Assembly: GCA_947258695.1 (NCBI GenBank)
Contig: CAMYJG010000008.1
Coordinates: forward strand, 1-63,598
DNA length: 63,598 bases
Direction of reading: 5' to 3'
Origin: an uncultured Ectothiorhodospiraceae bacterium
GTDB taxonomy: Bacteria > Pseudomonadota > Gammaproteobacteria > UBA6429 > Thiohalophilaceae
Shown: positions 29,070-38,961 of the stretch, piece after piece
How positions within the stretch are numbered: position 1 is the first letter of the stretch
Layout of the letters: each line of letters begins with the position of its first letter
Position numbers and translations under genes: made by a program
The notes under the pieces: generated by a model
What the model was told of the DNA's origin: nothing
The model's database searches: none
Seen by the model: the letters and a program-made list of their open reading frames with translations, nothing else

Positions 29070-29426
29070 ATGTTAGAGAATTACCTACCAGTATTAATAT
29101 TTATTGTTATCGGCCTGGCTGTCGGTGGCATCATGGTAACTCTGGGTTTTGTCCTTTCTCCGCACAAACCCGATAGTGAAAAACTATCTCCCTATGAGTG
29201 TGGTTTTGAAGCCTTTGGTGATGCACGTATGAAATTCGACGTACGTTATTACCTGGTGGCTATTCTATTTATCATCTTTGATTTAGAAATCGCGTTTTTG
29301 TTTCCCTGGGCTATCGTGCTTGACGATATTGGCATGTTTGGCTATGTCGCTATGGCGATTTTCCTTGGCATCCTGGTCATCGGTTTCATTTACGAGTGGA
29401 AAAAAGGAGCGCTGGAATGGGAATGA
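29070..29426 (+). CDS. nuoA: NADH:quinone oxidoreductase subunit A
   Basis: Small membrane subunit at the junction of the complex I arms. It has 118 residues and three membrane helices (about 5-27, 63-85, 90-110). The loop [20 protein letters not shown] is typical, with the conserved Cys near residue 43. A GTG at 29055 would add five residues; the ATG at 29070 is preferred because GAGG lies nine bases upstream and it gives the family N-terminus. First gene of a complete nuoA-N operon. Confidence 0.94.
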   Translation: MLENYLPVLIFIVIGLAVGGIMVTLGFVLSPHKPDSEKLSPYECGFEAFGDARMKFDVRYYLVAILFIIFDLEIAFLFPWAIVLDDIGMFGYVAMAIFLGILVIGFIYEWKKGALEWE

Positions 29427-29899
29427 TCGAAGGCAAGCTCAACGAAGGGTTTATTACTACTTCGGCTGATAAGCTCATTAACTGGGCCAGAACGGGTTCA
29501 ATGTGGCCAATGACATTTGGTTTGGCCTGTTGCGCGGTTGAAATGATGCACTCTGCGGCAGCGCGATATGATTTAGATCGTTTTGGTATTATTTTTCGTC
29601 CAAGTCCACGTCAATCGGATGTGATGATTGTTGCCGGTACATTGGTAAATAAAATGGCGCCGGCATTACGTAAAGTTTATGACCAGATGGCAGAACCACG
29701 TTGGGTTATTTCAATGGGCTCATGTGCAAATGGTGGTGGTTATTACCATTATTCTTATTCTGTTGTTCGTGGTTGTGATCGTGTTGTTCCTGTCGATATT
29801 TATGTACCAGGTTGTCCGCCTACAGCTGAAGCGTTGATTTACGGTATTTTGCAGTTACAAAACAAAATTCGCCGCACTAATACCATCGCCCGAACTTAA
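29417..29899 (+). CDS. nuoB: NADH:quinone oxidoreductase subunit B
   Basis: Carries the N2 [4Fe-4S] cluster that passes electrons to quinone. It has 160 residues from the ATG at 29417 ([20 protein letters not shown]), preceded by AAAGGAG and overlapping nuoA by ten bases. The cluster ligands are visible: adjacent Cys in [10 protein letters not shown], the Cys in [10 protein letters not shown], and the Cys in [12 protein letters not shown] frame extension to 29396 is a shadow of nuoA. A 14-base palindrome, TAGAAGCGCTTCTA, fills most of the gap to nuoC. Confidence 0.96.
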   Translation: MGMIEGKLNEGFITTSADKLINWARTGSMWPMTFGLACCAVEMMHSAAARYDLDRFGIIFRPSPRQSDVMIVAGTLVNKMAPALRKVYDQMAEPRWVISMGSCANGGGYYHYSYSVVRGCDRVVPVDIYVPGCPPTAEALIYGILQLQNKIRRTNTIART

Positions 29900-29920
29900 C
29901 CGAGTAGAAGCGCTTCTATT

Positions 29921-30544
29921 ATGTCTGAATATTATAATAAGTTAGCAGAATCATTACGCAGTCGTTTTGCAGACAGCATTGATGAATGCTTTGTTAGTGT
30001 AGGTGAAGTTAACCTCGTTGTTAAAAAACAAAATTTAATTGAAGTCTGTACAGCTCTAAGAGATGAAGCTGAATTTGCTTTTGAAGAAATGATTGATCTC
30101 TGCGGTGTGGATTATAGTGAATACGCCGACGGTGACTGGGATGGTGAGCGTTTTGCCGTTACATACCAGTTGTTATCGGTAAAGAATAATCATCGACTTC
30201 GTGTTCGTGTCTTTGCAGATGGCGAACCACCGCAGGTTGCTTCAGTTGTAAACGTATGGAACAGCGCAAACTGGTTTGAACGTGAAGCGTTTGATTTATA
30301 TGGCATCATATTTGATGGTCACCCTGATTTACGTCGTATCCTGACCGATTATGGTTTTGTTGGTCATCCTTTCCGTAAAGATTTCCCACTATGTGGTAAC
30401 GTTGAAATGCGTTACGACGAAGATAAAAAGCGTGTTATTTATCAACCCGTTTCCATTGAAACACGTGTTAATACCCCACGTATAATTCGTGACGATCACC
30501 GTTATGCTGATGGCATGCAAGAAGAGGAAAGTAGTAATGCCTGA
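29921..30544 (+). CDS. nuoC: NADH:quinone oxidoreductase subunit C
   Basis: Peripheral-arm subunit with no cofactor that helps hold NuoB and NuoD. It has 207 residues, the usual length of unfused NuoC. The signature [20 protein letters not shown] is near residues 111-130, then [20 protein letters not shown]. It is a separate gene, unlike the fused nuoCD of E. coli. The palindrome TAGAAGCGCTTCTA (29905-29918) ends two bases before the ATG and leaves little room for a ribosome-binding site other than AGAAG. Confidence 0.96.
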   Translation: MSEYYNKLAESLRSRFADSIDECFVSVGEVNLVVKKQNLIEVCTALRDEAEFAFEEMIDLCGVDYSEYADGDWDGERFAVTYQLLSVKNNHRLRVRVFADGEPPQVASVVNVWNSANWFEREAFDLYGIIFDGHPDLRRILTDYGFVGHPFRKDFPLCGNVEMRYDEDKKRVIYQPVSIETRVNTPRIIRDDHRYADGMQEEESSNA

Positions 30545-31790
30545 GATTCGTAATTACACATTGAATTTCGGCCCACAACATCCTGCTGCGCATGGTGTAT
30601 TACGCCTGGTACTTGAACTCGATGGTGAGGTAATTCAACGTGCTGATCCACATGTAGGCTTACTGCATCGTGGTACTGAAAAATTAGCAGAGTACAAACC
30701 GTTTAATCAAAGCATTCCTTACATGGATCGTCTCGATTACGTATCGATGATGAGTAATGAACACGGTTATGTTCTTGCCTTAGAAAAATTACTCGGTGTT
30801 GAAGCACCGGAACGTGCGCAATACATTCGCGTTATGTTCGATGAGATTACCCGTATCCTGAATCACTTAATGTGGTTAGGTACACATGCATTAGACGTGG
30901 GTGCCATGACCATGTTCCTGTATTGCTTCCGTGAACGTGAAGACCTCATGGATATGTATGAAGCAGTATCGGGTGCACGTATGCATGCGGCATATTATCG
31001 TCCCGGTGGTGTTTATCGTGATTTACCTGATCGTATGCCGATGTTTAAAAAGTCAAAATACATCGACAACAAAAAAGTTGCGCAGTTAAATGAAAACCGT
31101 GAAGGTTCTTTACTTGATTTTATTGAAGACTTTACCGAGCGTTTCCCAAAACTTGTTGATGAGTACGAAACCTTATTAACAGATAACCGTATCTGGAAAC
31201 AACGTACCGTTGATATTGGTATCGTGACACCGGAACGTGCATTACAGCTTGGTTTTACGGGTCCGATGTTACGTGGTTCTGGTGTTGAGTGGGACTTACG
31301 TAAAAAACAACCTTACGAAGTTTACGATAAGATGAACTTTGATATTCCTGTTGGTGTGAACGGTGATTGTTATGATCGTTACCTGGTTCGTATGGAAGAG
31401 TTCCGCCAATCAAACAATATTATTAAACAGTGTGTGAAATGGTTACGTGAAAACCCGGGCCCTGTCATGCTGGATGATCATAAGTTAACGCCACCCAGTC
31501 GTGAACATATGAAAGGTGATATGGAATCACTGATTCATCACTTTAAACTATTTACCGAAGGATACACCTTACCAAAAGGTGAAGCTTATGCTGCAGTAGA
31601 ACATCCAAAAGGTGAGTTTGGTGTTTACCTGGTAACTGACGGTGCGAATAAACCCTATCGTTTAAAAATACGTGCGCCAGGTTTTGCGCACATTGCTGCA
31701 ATGGATGAAATGACATCCGGGCACATGATATCGGATGTGGTTGCAGTTATCGGTACGATGGACGTGGTATTCGGAGAAATTGACCGATGA
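30537..31790 (+). CDS. nuoD: NADH:quinone oxidoreductase subunit D
   Basis: 49-kDa subunit that shapes the quinone pocket with NuoB. It has 417 residues from [20 protein letters not shown], with AGAGGA upstream; it overlaps nuoC by eight bases. The quinone-site motif [17 protein letters not shown] and [12 protein letters not shown] are intact. The C-terminal [20 protein letters not shown]-like end is standard, with the terminal Asp-Arg. Its stop overlaps the nuoE start (ATGA). Confidence 0.97.
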   Translation: MPEIRNYTLNFGPQHPAAHGVLRLVLELDGEVIQRADPHVGLLHRGTEKLAEYKPFNQSIPYMDRLDYVSMMSNEHGYVLALEKLLGVEAPERAQYIRVMFDEITRILNHLMWLGTHALDVGAMTMFLYCFREREDLMDMYEAVSGARMHAAYYRPGGVYRDLPDRMPMFKKSKYIDNKKVAQLNENREGSLLDFIEDFTERFPKLVDEYETLLTDNRIWKQRTVDIGIVTPERALQLGFTGPMLRGSGVEWDLRKKQPYEVYDKMNFDIPVGVNGDCYDRYLVRMEEFRQSNNIIKQCVKWLRENPGPVMLDDHKLTPPSREHMKGDMESLIHHFKLFTEGYTLPKGEAYAAVEHPKGEFGVYLVTDGANKPYRLKIRAPGFAHIAAMDEMTSGHMISDVVAVIGTMDVVFGEIDR

Positions 31791-32299
31791 TAGGTTATAA
31801 GAAAAAAGAACAAAGCAAGCTTCATTTATTAAGTGAAACATCTCTAAAAGAAATCGATGTTTGGATTAATAAATACCCGGCAGATAAAAAACAATCGGCG
31901 GTGATGTCTGCTTTGCGCATTGCACAAGATCAAAACCGTGGCTATTTAACCGAAGACTTGATGGATGCAGTAGCAGAATATTTAGAAATGCGCCCAATCG
32001 CGGTTTATGAAGTTGCAACGTTTTATTCCATGTATGAGTTAGAACCGGTTGGTAAACATAAGATTTGTGTTTGCACTAATATCTCTTGCATGTTGTGTGG
32101 TTCAGATACCGTAGTGAGTCACTTGTCGAATAAGCTGGGTATTAAGCTTGGTGAAACAACGACCGATGGACGTTTCACTTTAAAAGAAGTGGAATGTTTA
32201 GGTGCCTGCGTAAATGCACCCATGATGCAAATCGGTGATACCTATTATGAAAACCTGACAGAAGAAAAAATCGATCAGGTTCTTGATGGTTTAGATTAA
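31787..32299 (+). CDS. nuoE: NADH:quinone oxidoreductase subunit E
   Basis: 24-kDa subunit carrying the N1a [2Fe-2S] cluster. It has 170 residues. The thioredoxin-like fold has cluster Cys ligands in [10 protein letters not shown] and [33 protein letters not shown] is the family block near residue 68. It is translationally coupled to nuoD by an ATGA overlap. A 71-base gap to nuoF holds a GAAGGTTGGAG ribosome-binding site. Confidence 0.96.
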   Translation: MIGYKKKEQSKLHLLSETSLKEIDVWINKYPADKKQSAVMSALRIAQDQNRGYLTEDLMDAVAEYLEMRPIAVYEVATFYSMYELEPVGKHKICVCTNISCMLCGSDTVVSHLSNKLGIKLGETTTDGRFTLKEVECLGACVNAPMMQIGDTYYENLTEEKIDQVLDGLD

Positions 32300-32370
32300 A
32301 TAATAATTAGAATTAAAAATCGTTAGTTTAAAGTTTTAGCAAATTAAATAAAGAAGGTTGGAGTCAACCA

Positions 32371-33636
32371 ATGGCGAATGAAGTCTGTTTTCGGACCCTA
32401 CACATGGACAAACCGTGGACACTTGAGAATTACTTGAGTGTGGGTGGCTATGAGCAGCTGAAAAAAATTCTTAAAGAAAAGATTCCGCCTGAAGATATTA
32501 TTGAAGAATTAAAAACCTCGGCATTACGTGGTCGTGGTGGTGCAGGTTTCCCTACCGGCTTGAAGTGGAGTTTTATGCCGCGTACCGCACAAGGGCAGAA
32601 ATATATTGTATGTAACTCGGACGAAGGTGAACCGGGTACCTGTAAAGATCGCGATATTTTACGTTATAACCCACATCAACTAATTGAAGGGATGATCATT
32701 GCAGGTTACTGCATTGGTGCTTCTGCTGGTTATAACTATATTCGTGGCGAATTCTGGGAACCGTATGAACGTTTTGAAGGTGCTTTAGAAGAAGCCTACA
32801 AAGCAGGCTTCTTAGGTGAAAACCTGCAAGGTTCTGATTTTAGTTTTGATCTTTATGCACACTTAGGTGCCGGTGCCTATATCTGTGGTGAAGAAACCGC
32901 GCTGCTTGAATCAATTGAAGGCAAAAAAGGTCAACCACGTTTTAAACCGCCATTCCCGGCTGGTTTTGGTTTATATGGAAAACCAACAACAATAAACAAT
33001 ACTGAAACACTGGCTTCTGTTCCTGTCATATTAGAGAAGGGTGGTAAGTGGTTCTTAGAGCAAGGCCGACCCAATAATGGTGGGACTAAACTGTTCTGTG
33101 TTTCCGGGCATGTCAATAAGCCTGGTAATTTTGAAATTCCTTTAGGTACGCCTTTTTCTGAACTGTTGGAAATGGCCGGTGGTGTACGTAACGGTCATAA
33201 CTTAAAAGCGGTTATCCCAGGTGGTTCATCTGTGCCTGTATTACCGGCCGATATTATTATGGATACCGATATGGATTACGACTCGTTATCGAAAGCCGGC
33301 AGTATGTTAGGTGCGGGTTCGGTTATCGTAATGGATGAAACGACTTGTATGGTTGGTGCCTTAGCGCGTTTATCGCATTTCTACTATGAAGAGTCCTGTG
33401 GTCAATGTACACCTTGTCGTGAAGGTACCGGTTGGTTAGCGAAAGTGATGCACCGAATTGAACACGGGCAGGGCGTGCAAGAAGATATCGATTTATTAAA
33501 TGATGTGGCGCAACGCATTGGTGGTCGAACCATTTGTGCGCTGGGTGATGCAGCGGCAATGCCGGTGATGAGTTTCTTAAAGCATTATCGTGATGAGTTC
33601 CAGTACCACATCGATCATAAGAAGTGCATGGTCTAG
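32371..33636 (+). CDS. nuoF: NADH:quinone oxidoreductase subunit F
   Basis: 51-kDa subunit that binds FMN and NADH and carries cluster N3. It has 421 residues. The NADH/FMN glycine-rich block is [15 protein letters not shown] near residues 54-68. The block [18 protein letters not shown] follows, and the [4Fe-4S] ligands are in [15 protein letters not shown] with a final Cys in [11 protein letters not shown]. The gene is directly followed by a triple G-rich repeat array before nuoG. Confidence 0.97.
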   Translation: MANEVCFRTLHMDKPWTLENYLSVGGYEQLKKILKEKIPPEDIIEELKTSALRGRGGAGFPTGLKWSFMPRTAQGQKYIVCNSDEGEPGTCKDRDILRYNPHQLIEGMIIAGYCIGASAGYNYIRGEFWEPYERFEGALEEAYKAGFLGENLQGSDFSFDLYAHLGAGAYICGEETALLESIEGKKGQPRFKPPFPAGFGLYGKPTTINNTETLASVPVILEKGGKWFLEQGRPNNGGTKLFCVSGHVNKPGNFEIPLGTPFSELLEMAGGVRNGHNLKAVIPGGSSVPVLPADIIMDTDMDYDSLSKAGSMLGAGSVIVMDETTCMVGALARLSHFYYEESCGQCTPCREGTGWLAKVMHRIEHGQGVQEDIDLLNDVAQRIGGRTICALGDAAAMPVMSFLKHYRDEFQYHIDHKKCMV

Positions 33637-33646
33637 TTTTATATAT

Positions 33647-33939
33647 CCCCCTCTCTCTGGGAGGGGGCCAGGGGGAGGGGAATGTTTTAAGCCCCTCCCT
33701 AACCCTCCCCCTTAAAGGGGGAGGGGATATAGAAGAAAGTTGTTTTATTTCCCCCTCCCTTTATGGGAGGGGGCTAGGGGGAGGGGGATGTTGTAAATAC
33801 CCCCTCCCTAACCCTCCCCCGTAAAGGGGGAGGGGATATAGAAGAAAGTTGTTTTATTCCCCCTCCCTTTATGGGAGGGGGCCAGGGGGAGGGGAATGTT
33901 TTAAGCCCCTCCCTAACCCTCCCCCTTAAAGGGGGAGGG
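33647..33939. repeat. Triple tandem array of the G/C-run palindromic repeat
   Basis: Fills most of the 362-base nuoF-nuoG gap. Units run about 33647-33726, 33751-33835 and 33859-33939, separated by the identical spacer ATATAGAAGAAAGTTGTTTT plus ATT. Each unit is hairpin CCCTCCC/GGGAGGG, a G-rich arm, an AT linker, a C-rich arm, and hairpin CTCCCCCTTAAAGGGGGAG. Each G-rich arm fits a G-quadruplex pattern. It is the same family as 1536-1617 and 2221-2307. There is no gene in this gap. Confidence 0.92.
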
Positions 33940-33998
33940 AACATAGAAGTTTAATATTGTATAAACAAAATAATATAAAAAGCTGAACGAGATAAAAG

Positions 33999-36365
33999 AT
34001 GGCAAATATAGAAATTAACGGAAAACCGCTTCAGGTAGCTGATGGAGCCATGGTGATCGAAGCGGCCGATGAAGCCGGTATCACTATTCCGCGTTTTTGT
34101 TATCACAAAAAATTATCTGTCGCGGCGAATTGCCGTATGTGTTTAGTTGAAGTGGAAAAAGTCGCTAAACCTGTTCCTGCTTGTGCCACGCCTGTGACCG
34201 ACGGCATGAAAGTATTCACCAAATCAAGCATGGCGCTGGAAGCACAAAAAAGTGTTATGGAGTTTTTGTTAATCAATCATCCACTAGATTGTCCAATATG
34301 TGATCAAGGTGGCGAGTGTGACTTACAAGATATTGCTGTTGGCTTTGGTCAGGATATTTCACGCTATAGTGAACAAAAGCGGGTCGTTGCTGATAAAAAT
34401 ATTGGTCCGTTAATTTCAACAGAAATGACACGTTGCATTCACTGTACTCGTTGCGTGCGCTTTGGCCAGGAAGTGGCCGGCATTATGGAGTTAGGTGCGA
34501 CAGGCCGAGGTGAGAATATGCGGATCGGCACTTATGTTGAACGCGCTGTTTCATCCGAATTGTCAGGTAACGTGATCGATCTCTGCCCGGTTGGCGCGTT
34601 AACCTCGAAGCCATATCGTTACACGGGACGTCCATGGGAAAACGATCAAGTTGATAGTATCTCGGCTCACGATTGTCTTGGCTCAAACATTGAAATTGAA
34701 ACACGCCGTAATCAGGTGATGCGCGTATTACCAAAAGACAATGAATCGATTAATGAACTTTGGTTATCTGACCGTGATCGTTTTAGTTACCTTGGTTTAA
34801 AAAGTGAAGAGCGTTTGCAATCACCGATGATCAAGCAAGGTGATAGTTGGAAAGAAGTCGATTGGCAAACCGCGCTTAATTATGCCTATGAAGGTTTAAA
34901 CACGGTTATTAGTAAAGATGGTATCGAAAATGTCGGTGCATTGGTTTCTCCATCTGCTACTGTTGAAGAAATGTATTTATCGCAAAAACTTATGCGTGCA
35001 CTGGGTTCAAATAATATTGATCATCGTTTACGCCAAACTGATTTTAGCAATCAAGATAATGCACCACAGTTTCCATCACTCGGACAATCTTTGTCTGATT
35101 TAGAAAACAGTGATGCGGTGTTGTTAGTTGGTTCATGGATTACAAAAGATCAACCGATTGCAGGACACCGAATTCGTAAAGCTACACGTAACGGTGCAAA
35201 AGTAATGTCTGTTAACGCGGTTGATTTTGACTTTAACTTCCCGATTGTAGAAAAAGCGATTACATCACCTTCAGAAATGGTGAATTCCCTTGCTGAAATT
35301 ACAAAAGCGTTATTAACACTCAGCGGTAAGCCAGCGGCTGAAGGCTTAGATGCATTATTAAGTAATATAAAAACCAGTGATGCTTGCCTTGATATGGCAA
35401 AACATTTACACAGTGCAGAAAAAGCGACTGTTATTTTAGGTACTCAAGCGGTATTACAACCAGAGTTTGCTGATCTGCGCGCTTTAAGTAATGTGATTGC
35501 AGAACTTTCTGGTGCCACTATAAGCACATTAACTGATGGTGCGAATGCTGCCGGTGCCTGGTTAGCTGGTGCGATTCCTCATCGTGCATGTGGCGGAGCA
35601 ACAACAACAGGTAAAAATGCAAATGACATGCTAACAAATGGCATGAATGCTTTTGTGTTAGTGAATGTTGAACCTGAACTCGATAGTTCAATACCATCGA
35701 CAGCGATGAAGTCAGTTAATGATGCAGATTTTGTGGTATCCATGACACCTTATGTGACTGACGAAATGAAAGCGTATGCTGATGTGTTATTACCGGTATC
35801 ACCGTTTAGTGAAACATCGGGTACCTATGTTAATGCAGAGGGTACATGGCAAAGCTTTGCTGGTGCAGTGACGCCGCTGACTGAAACACGCCCAGCATGG
35901 AAAGTGCTTCGTGTTTTAGGCAATATCTTTGAAGTAGAGGGTTTTGATTACATCACTTCTGAAGATGTACGTGATGAAGCGAAACAACAGGCGGGTGATA
36001 TTGATAATAGCAATAAATCTAAATGGTCTTGCCCATCGGCATTACCTAAACAAACTGATGTTGTAAACCGCATTGGTTTATTACCACTTTATGCAGTCGA
36101 CAGTATTGTTCGGCGTTCAGAGGCATTACAAGAAACAGATGATGCATTACCTGCATGCCTCATCCTCAATTCAGATTTAGCAAAACAACATAATATTGAA
36201 GATGACGACAATGCCGTGGTGACACAAAACGGCGTTAAATTAAAGCTTCGAGTTCATATTGAAGATTCTGTCCCGGATAATTGCGTCATCATTCCACAAG
36301 GTGTGCAGGGCGTCGATGTTTTTGATACGGCTTATTCAGAAATAAACTTAAGTAATAACGGCTGA
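33999..36365 (+). CDS. nuoG: NADH:quinone oxidoreductase subunit G
   Basis: 75-kDa subunit carrying several Fe-S clusters. It has 788 residues. The N-terminal [2Fe-2S] domain has RFCYHKK, NCRMCLVEVE and PACATPV Cys. Next come NHPLDCPICDQGGECDLQ (N5 region with His) and TRCIHCTRCVRF, then the N4-type Cys near GNVIDLCPVGAL. A molybdopterin-oxidoreductase-like domain without Mo cofactor fills the rest; its C-terminal half is less conserved. The ATG follows the repeat array by about 60 bases. Some mid-protein sequence is divergent but the frame is intact. Confidence 0.96.
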   Translation: MANIEINGKPLQVADGAMVIEAADEAGITIPRFCYHKKLSVAANCRMCLVEVEKVAKPVPACATPVTDGMKVFTKSSMALEAQKSVMEFLLINHPLDCPICDQGGECDLQDIAVGFGQDISRYSEQKRVVADKNIGPLISTEMTRCIHCTRCVRFGQEVAGIMELGATGRGENMRIGTYVERAVSSELSGNVIDLCPVGALTSKPYRYTGRPWENDQVDSISAHDCLGSNIEIETRRNQVMRVLPKDNESINELWLSDRDRFSYLGLKSEERLQSPMIKQGDSWKEVDWQTALNYAYEGLNTVISKDGIENVGALVSPSATVEEMYLSQKLMRALGSNNIDHRLRQTDFSNQDNAPQFPSLGQSLSDLENSDAVLLVGSWITKDQPIAGHRIRKATRNGAKVMSVNAVDFDFNFPIVEKAITSPSEMVNSLAEITKALLTLSGKPAAEGLDALLSNIKTSDACLDMAKHLHSAEKATVILGTQAVLQPEFADLRALSNVIAELSGATISTLTDGANAAGAWLAGAIPHRACGGATTTGKNANDMLTNGMNAFVLVNVEPELDSSIPSTAMKSVNDADFVVSMTPYVTDEMKAYADVLLPVSPFSETSGTYVNAEGTWQSFAGAVTPLTETRPAWKVLRVLGNIFEVEGFDYITSEDVRDEAKQQAGDIDNSNKSKWSCPSALPKQTDVVNRIGLLPLYAVDSIVRRSEALQETDDALPACLILNSDLAKQHNIEDDDNAVVTQNGVKLKLRVHIEDSVPDNCVIIPQGVQGVDVFDTAYSEINLSNNG

Positions 36366-36380
36366 GAATTGGAACGATAG

Positions 36381-37508
36381 ATGGAATGGTTAAATACAAG
36401 TATTGATTGGATAACCGTAATGTTTCAGGAATGGGTAGTGGTTTATTACCATATGTTGCCTGATGTATTACAGACGGTTATCTGGATCGTATTAAAAATC
36501 GTTGTCATTATGGCACCACTGATGTTGTGTGTGGCTTACCTGACCTTAGCTGAACGTAAAGTTATCGGTGCGATGCAAGTGCGAATGGGCCCAACTGAAG
36601 TTGGACCGCGTGGTTACTTACAGCCTATTGCTGATGCCGTTAAGTTAATGTTTAAGGAAATCATTATTCCTACCGGCGCAAATAAATATTTGTTCCTCAC
36701 CGCTCCTTTATTATCACTTGGGCCTGCATTAGCAGCCTGGGCCGTGTTGCCATTTGGTGATGGTCTGGTATTGGCCGAAGTTAACGCGGCATTACTCTAT
36801 GTCTTGGCGCTGACATCAGTTGGAGTATATGGCGTTATTATTGCGGGTTGGTCTTCGAATTCTAAATACGCCTTATTAGGCACAATGCGTTCAGCTGCAC
36901 AAATTGTTTCCTATGAAATTGCCATGGGCTTTGCACTGGTTGGTGTATTGATCGCGGCAGGTAGTTTAAATTTAGGTGAAATAGTTAATTCACAACGTGG
37001 TGAATATGGCCTGTTAAACTGGTTTATGATTCCGCTGCTTCCTTTATTTGTTATTTACTTTATTTCTGGTGTTGCGGAAACAAACCGGGCACCGTTTGAT
37101 GTGGCTGAAGGTGAGTCAGAAATTGTTGCCGGTTTCCATGTTGATTATTCGGGTATGGCATTTGCGGTCTTCTTCCTCGCTGAATACGCCAACATGATCT
37201 TAATTGCTGCATTAACCGCGATTATGTTTATGGGTGGCTGGTTATCACCTTTGCATGGCTTGTTACCTGAATCAGTCACATCGATTCCAGTATTGGGGTG
37301 GATACTTGGCGATGGCATACATTGGTTCTTTGCCAAAATGTCCATCTTCCTTTTCTTGTTCTTATGGTTCCGTGCCACATTCCCACGTTATCGTTATGAC
37401 CAGATTATGCGTTTAGGTTGGAAAGTATTTATTCCAATTACCATTGTTTGGATATTGGTGGTGGGTGTCTTTGTTTTAGCCGGACTTGGTCCATGGTTTA
37501 GCGCTTAG
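36381..37508 (+). CDS. nuoH: NADH:quinone oxidoreductase subunit H
   Basis: Membrane subunit forming the quinone entry channel. It has 375 residues and about eight to nine membrane helices. The signature [20 protein letters not shown] is near residues 52-71, and the acidic loop [20 protein letters not shown] is near residue 234. An N-terminal extension of about 25 residues precedes the first conserved helix, as in many proteobacterial NuoH. It lies 15 bases after nuoG. Confidence 0.97.
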   Translation: MEWLNTSIDWITVMFQEWVVVYYHMLPDVLQTVIWIVLKIVVIMAPLMLCVAYLTLAERKVIGAMQVRMGPTEVGPRGYLQPIADAVKLMFKEIIIPTGANKYLFLTAPLLSLGPALAAWAVLPFGDGLVLAEVNAALLYVLALTSVGVYGVIIAGWSSNSKYALLGTMRSAAQIVSYEIAMGFALVGVLIAAGSLNLGEIVNSQRGEYGLLNWFMIPLLPLFVIYFISGVAETNRAPFDVAEGESEIVAGFHVDYSGMAFAVFFLAEYANMILIAALTAIMFMGGWLSPLHGLLPESVTSIPVLGWILGDGIHWFFAKMSIFLFLFLWFRATFPRYRYDQIMRLGWKVFIPITIVWILVVGVFVLAGLGPWFSA

Positions 37509-37528
37509 TACGGATTAGGAGAGTAGAC

Positions 37529-38017
37529 ATGTCAGGACTTATTCGATTTTTAAAAAGTTTATCCCTTAAAGAGCTAAGAGTTGGCTTGGGTGTAACCGGG
37601 CGTTACTTATTTGCCCGCAAGTTTACCTTGCAATACCCGGATGATAAGACACCATTATCACCGCGATTCCGTGGCTTACATGCATTGCGTCGTTACCCGA
37701 ACGGTGAAGAACGTTGTATTGCCTGCAAACTCTGTGAAGCAGTTTGCCCGGCACTTGCAATTACGATCGAATCAGAACAACGCGATGACGGTTCACGACG
37801 TACCACTCGTTATGATATTGATTTAACGAAATGTATTTTTTGTGGTTACTGTGAAGAGTCTTGTCCGGTTGACTCGATTGTAGAAACACACGTTTTTGAA
37901 TATTACGGTGAGAAAAAAGGTGATCTTTATATGACGAAGGAACGCTTGCTTGCTGTTGGTGATAAATATGAAAAAGAAATTGCAGCTGCTCGCAGTCAAG
38001 ATGCAAATTATCGTTAA
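37529..38017 (+). CDS. nuoI: NADH:quinone oxidoreductase subunit I
   Basis: Ferredoxin-like subunit with clusters N6a and N6b. It has 162 residues. Two classical CxxCxxCxxxCP motifs are visible: [13 protein letters not shown] near residue 60 and [13 protein letters not shown] near residue 99. An N-terminal amphipathic helix anchors it to the membrane arm. It has an AGGAG ribosome-binding site and lies 20 bases after nuoH. Confidence 0.97.
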   Translation: MSGLIRFLKSLSLKELRVGLGVTGRYLFARKFTLQYPDDKTPLSPRFRGLHALRRYPNGEERCIACKLCEAVCPALAITIESEQRDDGSRRTTRYDIDLTKCIFCGYCEESCPVDSIVETHVFEYYGEKKGDLYMTKERLLAVGDKYEKEIAAARSQDANYR

Positions 38018-38038
38018 GGGCGACCAGGATTAAGACTA

Positions 38039-38644
38039 ATGGGATTTGAAAATATCGTTTTTTATGTATTTGCCGCCATTATGGTGTTTAGTGCCTTTAT
38101 GGTTATTACGGTAAAAAATCCGGTGCAGGCATCACTGTTCCTGGTTTTAACCTTTTTCTCTTGTTCTGCGATTTGGATGTTACTTGAAGCGGAATTCCTG
38201 GCGATTACCTTAGTCTTGGTTTATGTTGGTGCCGTAATGGTGTTGTTCTTGTTCGTAGTAATGATGTTGGATATCAACGTTGCCCGGATGCGTGCCGCCT
38301 TTATGCAGTATTTACCGATTGGTATTGCTGTCTTGATAACCATGATAGCGATGATGTTTATGGTAGTTGGTGGTGATCATTTTGGTTTAGAACAAGTTGC
38401 CGCGCCGGCAAGACAGGCCGCGGATTACAACAACACACGTGAACTTGGATTGGTTTTATATACCGTCTATGTCTACCCATTTGAAATTGCAGCCGTCATA
38501 TTATTAGTGGCGATTGTAGCAGCGATTGCATTAACACTGCGTCGCAGACCAAAAACAAAATATCAAAACCCGGATGCACAAATTGCAGTTAAACGCGATG
38601 ATCGTATTCGTATGGTTGAAATGAAAGCAGAAGAGAAAAAATAG
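38039..38644 (+). CDS. nuoJ: NADH:quinone oxidoreductase subunit J
   Basis: Membrane subunit with the central pi-bulge helix. It has 201 residues and five predicted membrane helices. The family blocks are [18 protein letters not shown] near residue 23 and [20 protein letters not shown] near residue 57. The C-terminal tail is charged and cytoplasmic. It lies between nuoI and nuoK in canonical order. Confidence 0.95.
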   Translation: MGFENIVFYVFAAIMVFSAFMVITVKNPVQASLFLVLTFFSCSAIWMLLEAEFLAITLVLVYVGAVMVLFLFVVMMLDINVARMRAAFMQYLPIGIAVLITMIAMMFMVVGGDHFGLEQVAAPARQAADYNNTRELGLVLYTVYVYPFEIAAVILLVAIVAAIALTLRRRPKTKYQNPDAQIAVKRDDRIRMVEMKAEEKK

Positions 38645-38652
38645 GTTCTATT

Positions 38653-38958
38653 ATGATTGCTTTATCTGATTATCTTACATTAGCTGCCATTATGTTCAGC
38701 TTAAGCGTTGCCGGTATTTTTCTTAACCGCAAAAACATCATTATTATCTTGATGTCGATCGAGCTTATGTTGTTGTCAGTTAATATCAACTTTGTTGCCT
38801 TTTCCCATTTTCTTGGAGATTTATCTGGCCAGGTTTTTGTTTTCTTTATTCTTACCGTTGCCGCAGCAGAAGCCGCGATTGGTTTAGCCATCCTGGTTGT
38901 TTTATTCCGTAATAAACGGACTATCGATGTTGATGAACTCGATAGCATGAAGGGGTAG
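38653..38958 (+). CDS. nuoK: NADH:quinone oxidoreductase subunit K
   Basis: Small MrpC-like membrane subunit with two conserved Glu used in proton transfer. It has 101 residues and three helices. Glu within [20 protein letters not shown] (about residue 36) and Glu within [17 protein letters not shown] (about residue 72) are both present. It sits eight bases after nuoJ and three bases before nuoL. Confidence 0.96.
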   Translation: MIALSDYLTLAAIMFSLSVAGIFLNRKNIIIILMSIELMLLSVNINFVAFSHFLGDLSGQVFVFFILTVAAAEAAIGLAILVVLFRNKRTIDVDELDSMKG

Positions 38959-38961
38959 GGC

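Noticed and set aside
33624-33824. Short plus-strand frame in the nuoF-nuoG gap
   Set aside because: It is made only of translated G/C-run repeat and starts inside nuoF. It is not a gene.
33647-33939. CRISPR-like array
   Set aside because: Units are palindromic and G/C-rich, spacers are identical to each other, and no cas gene is present. It is a repeat-element array, not CRISPR.
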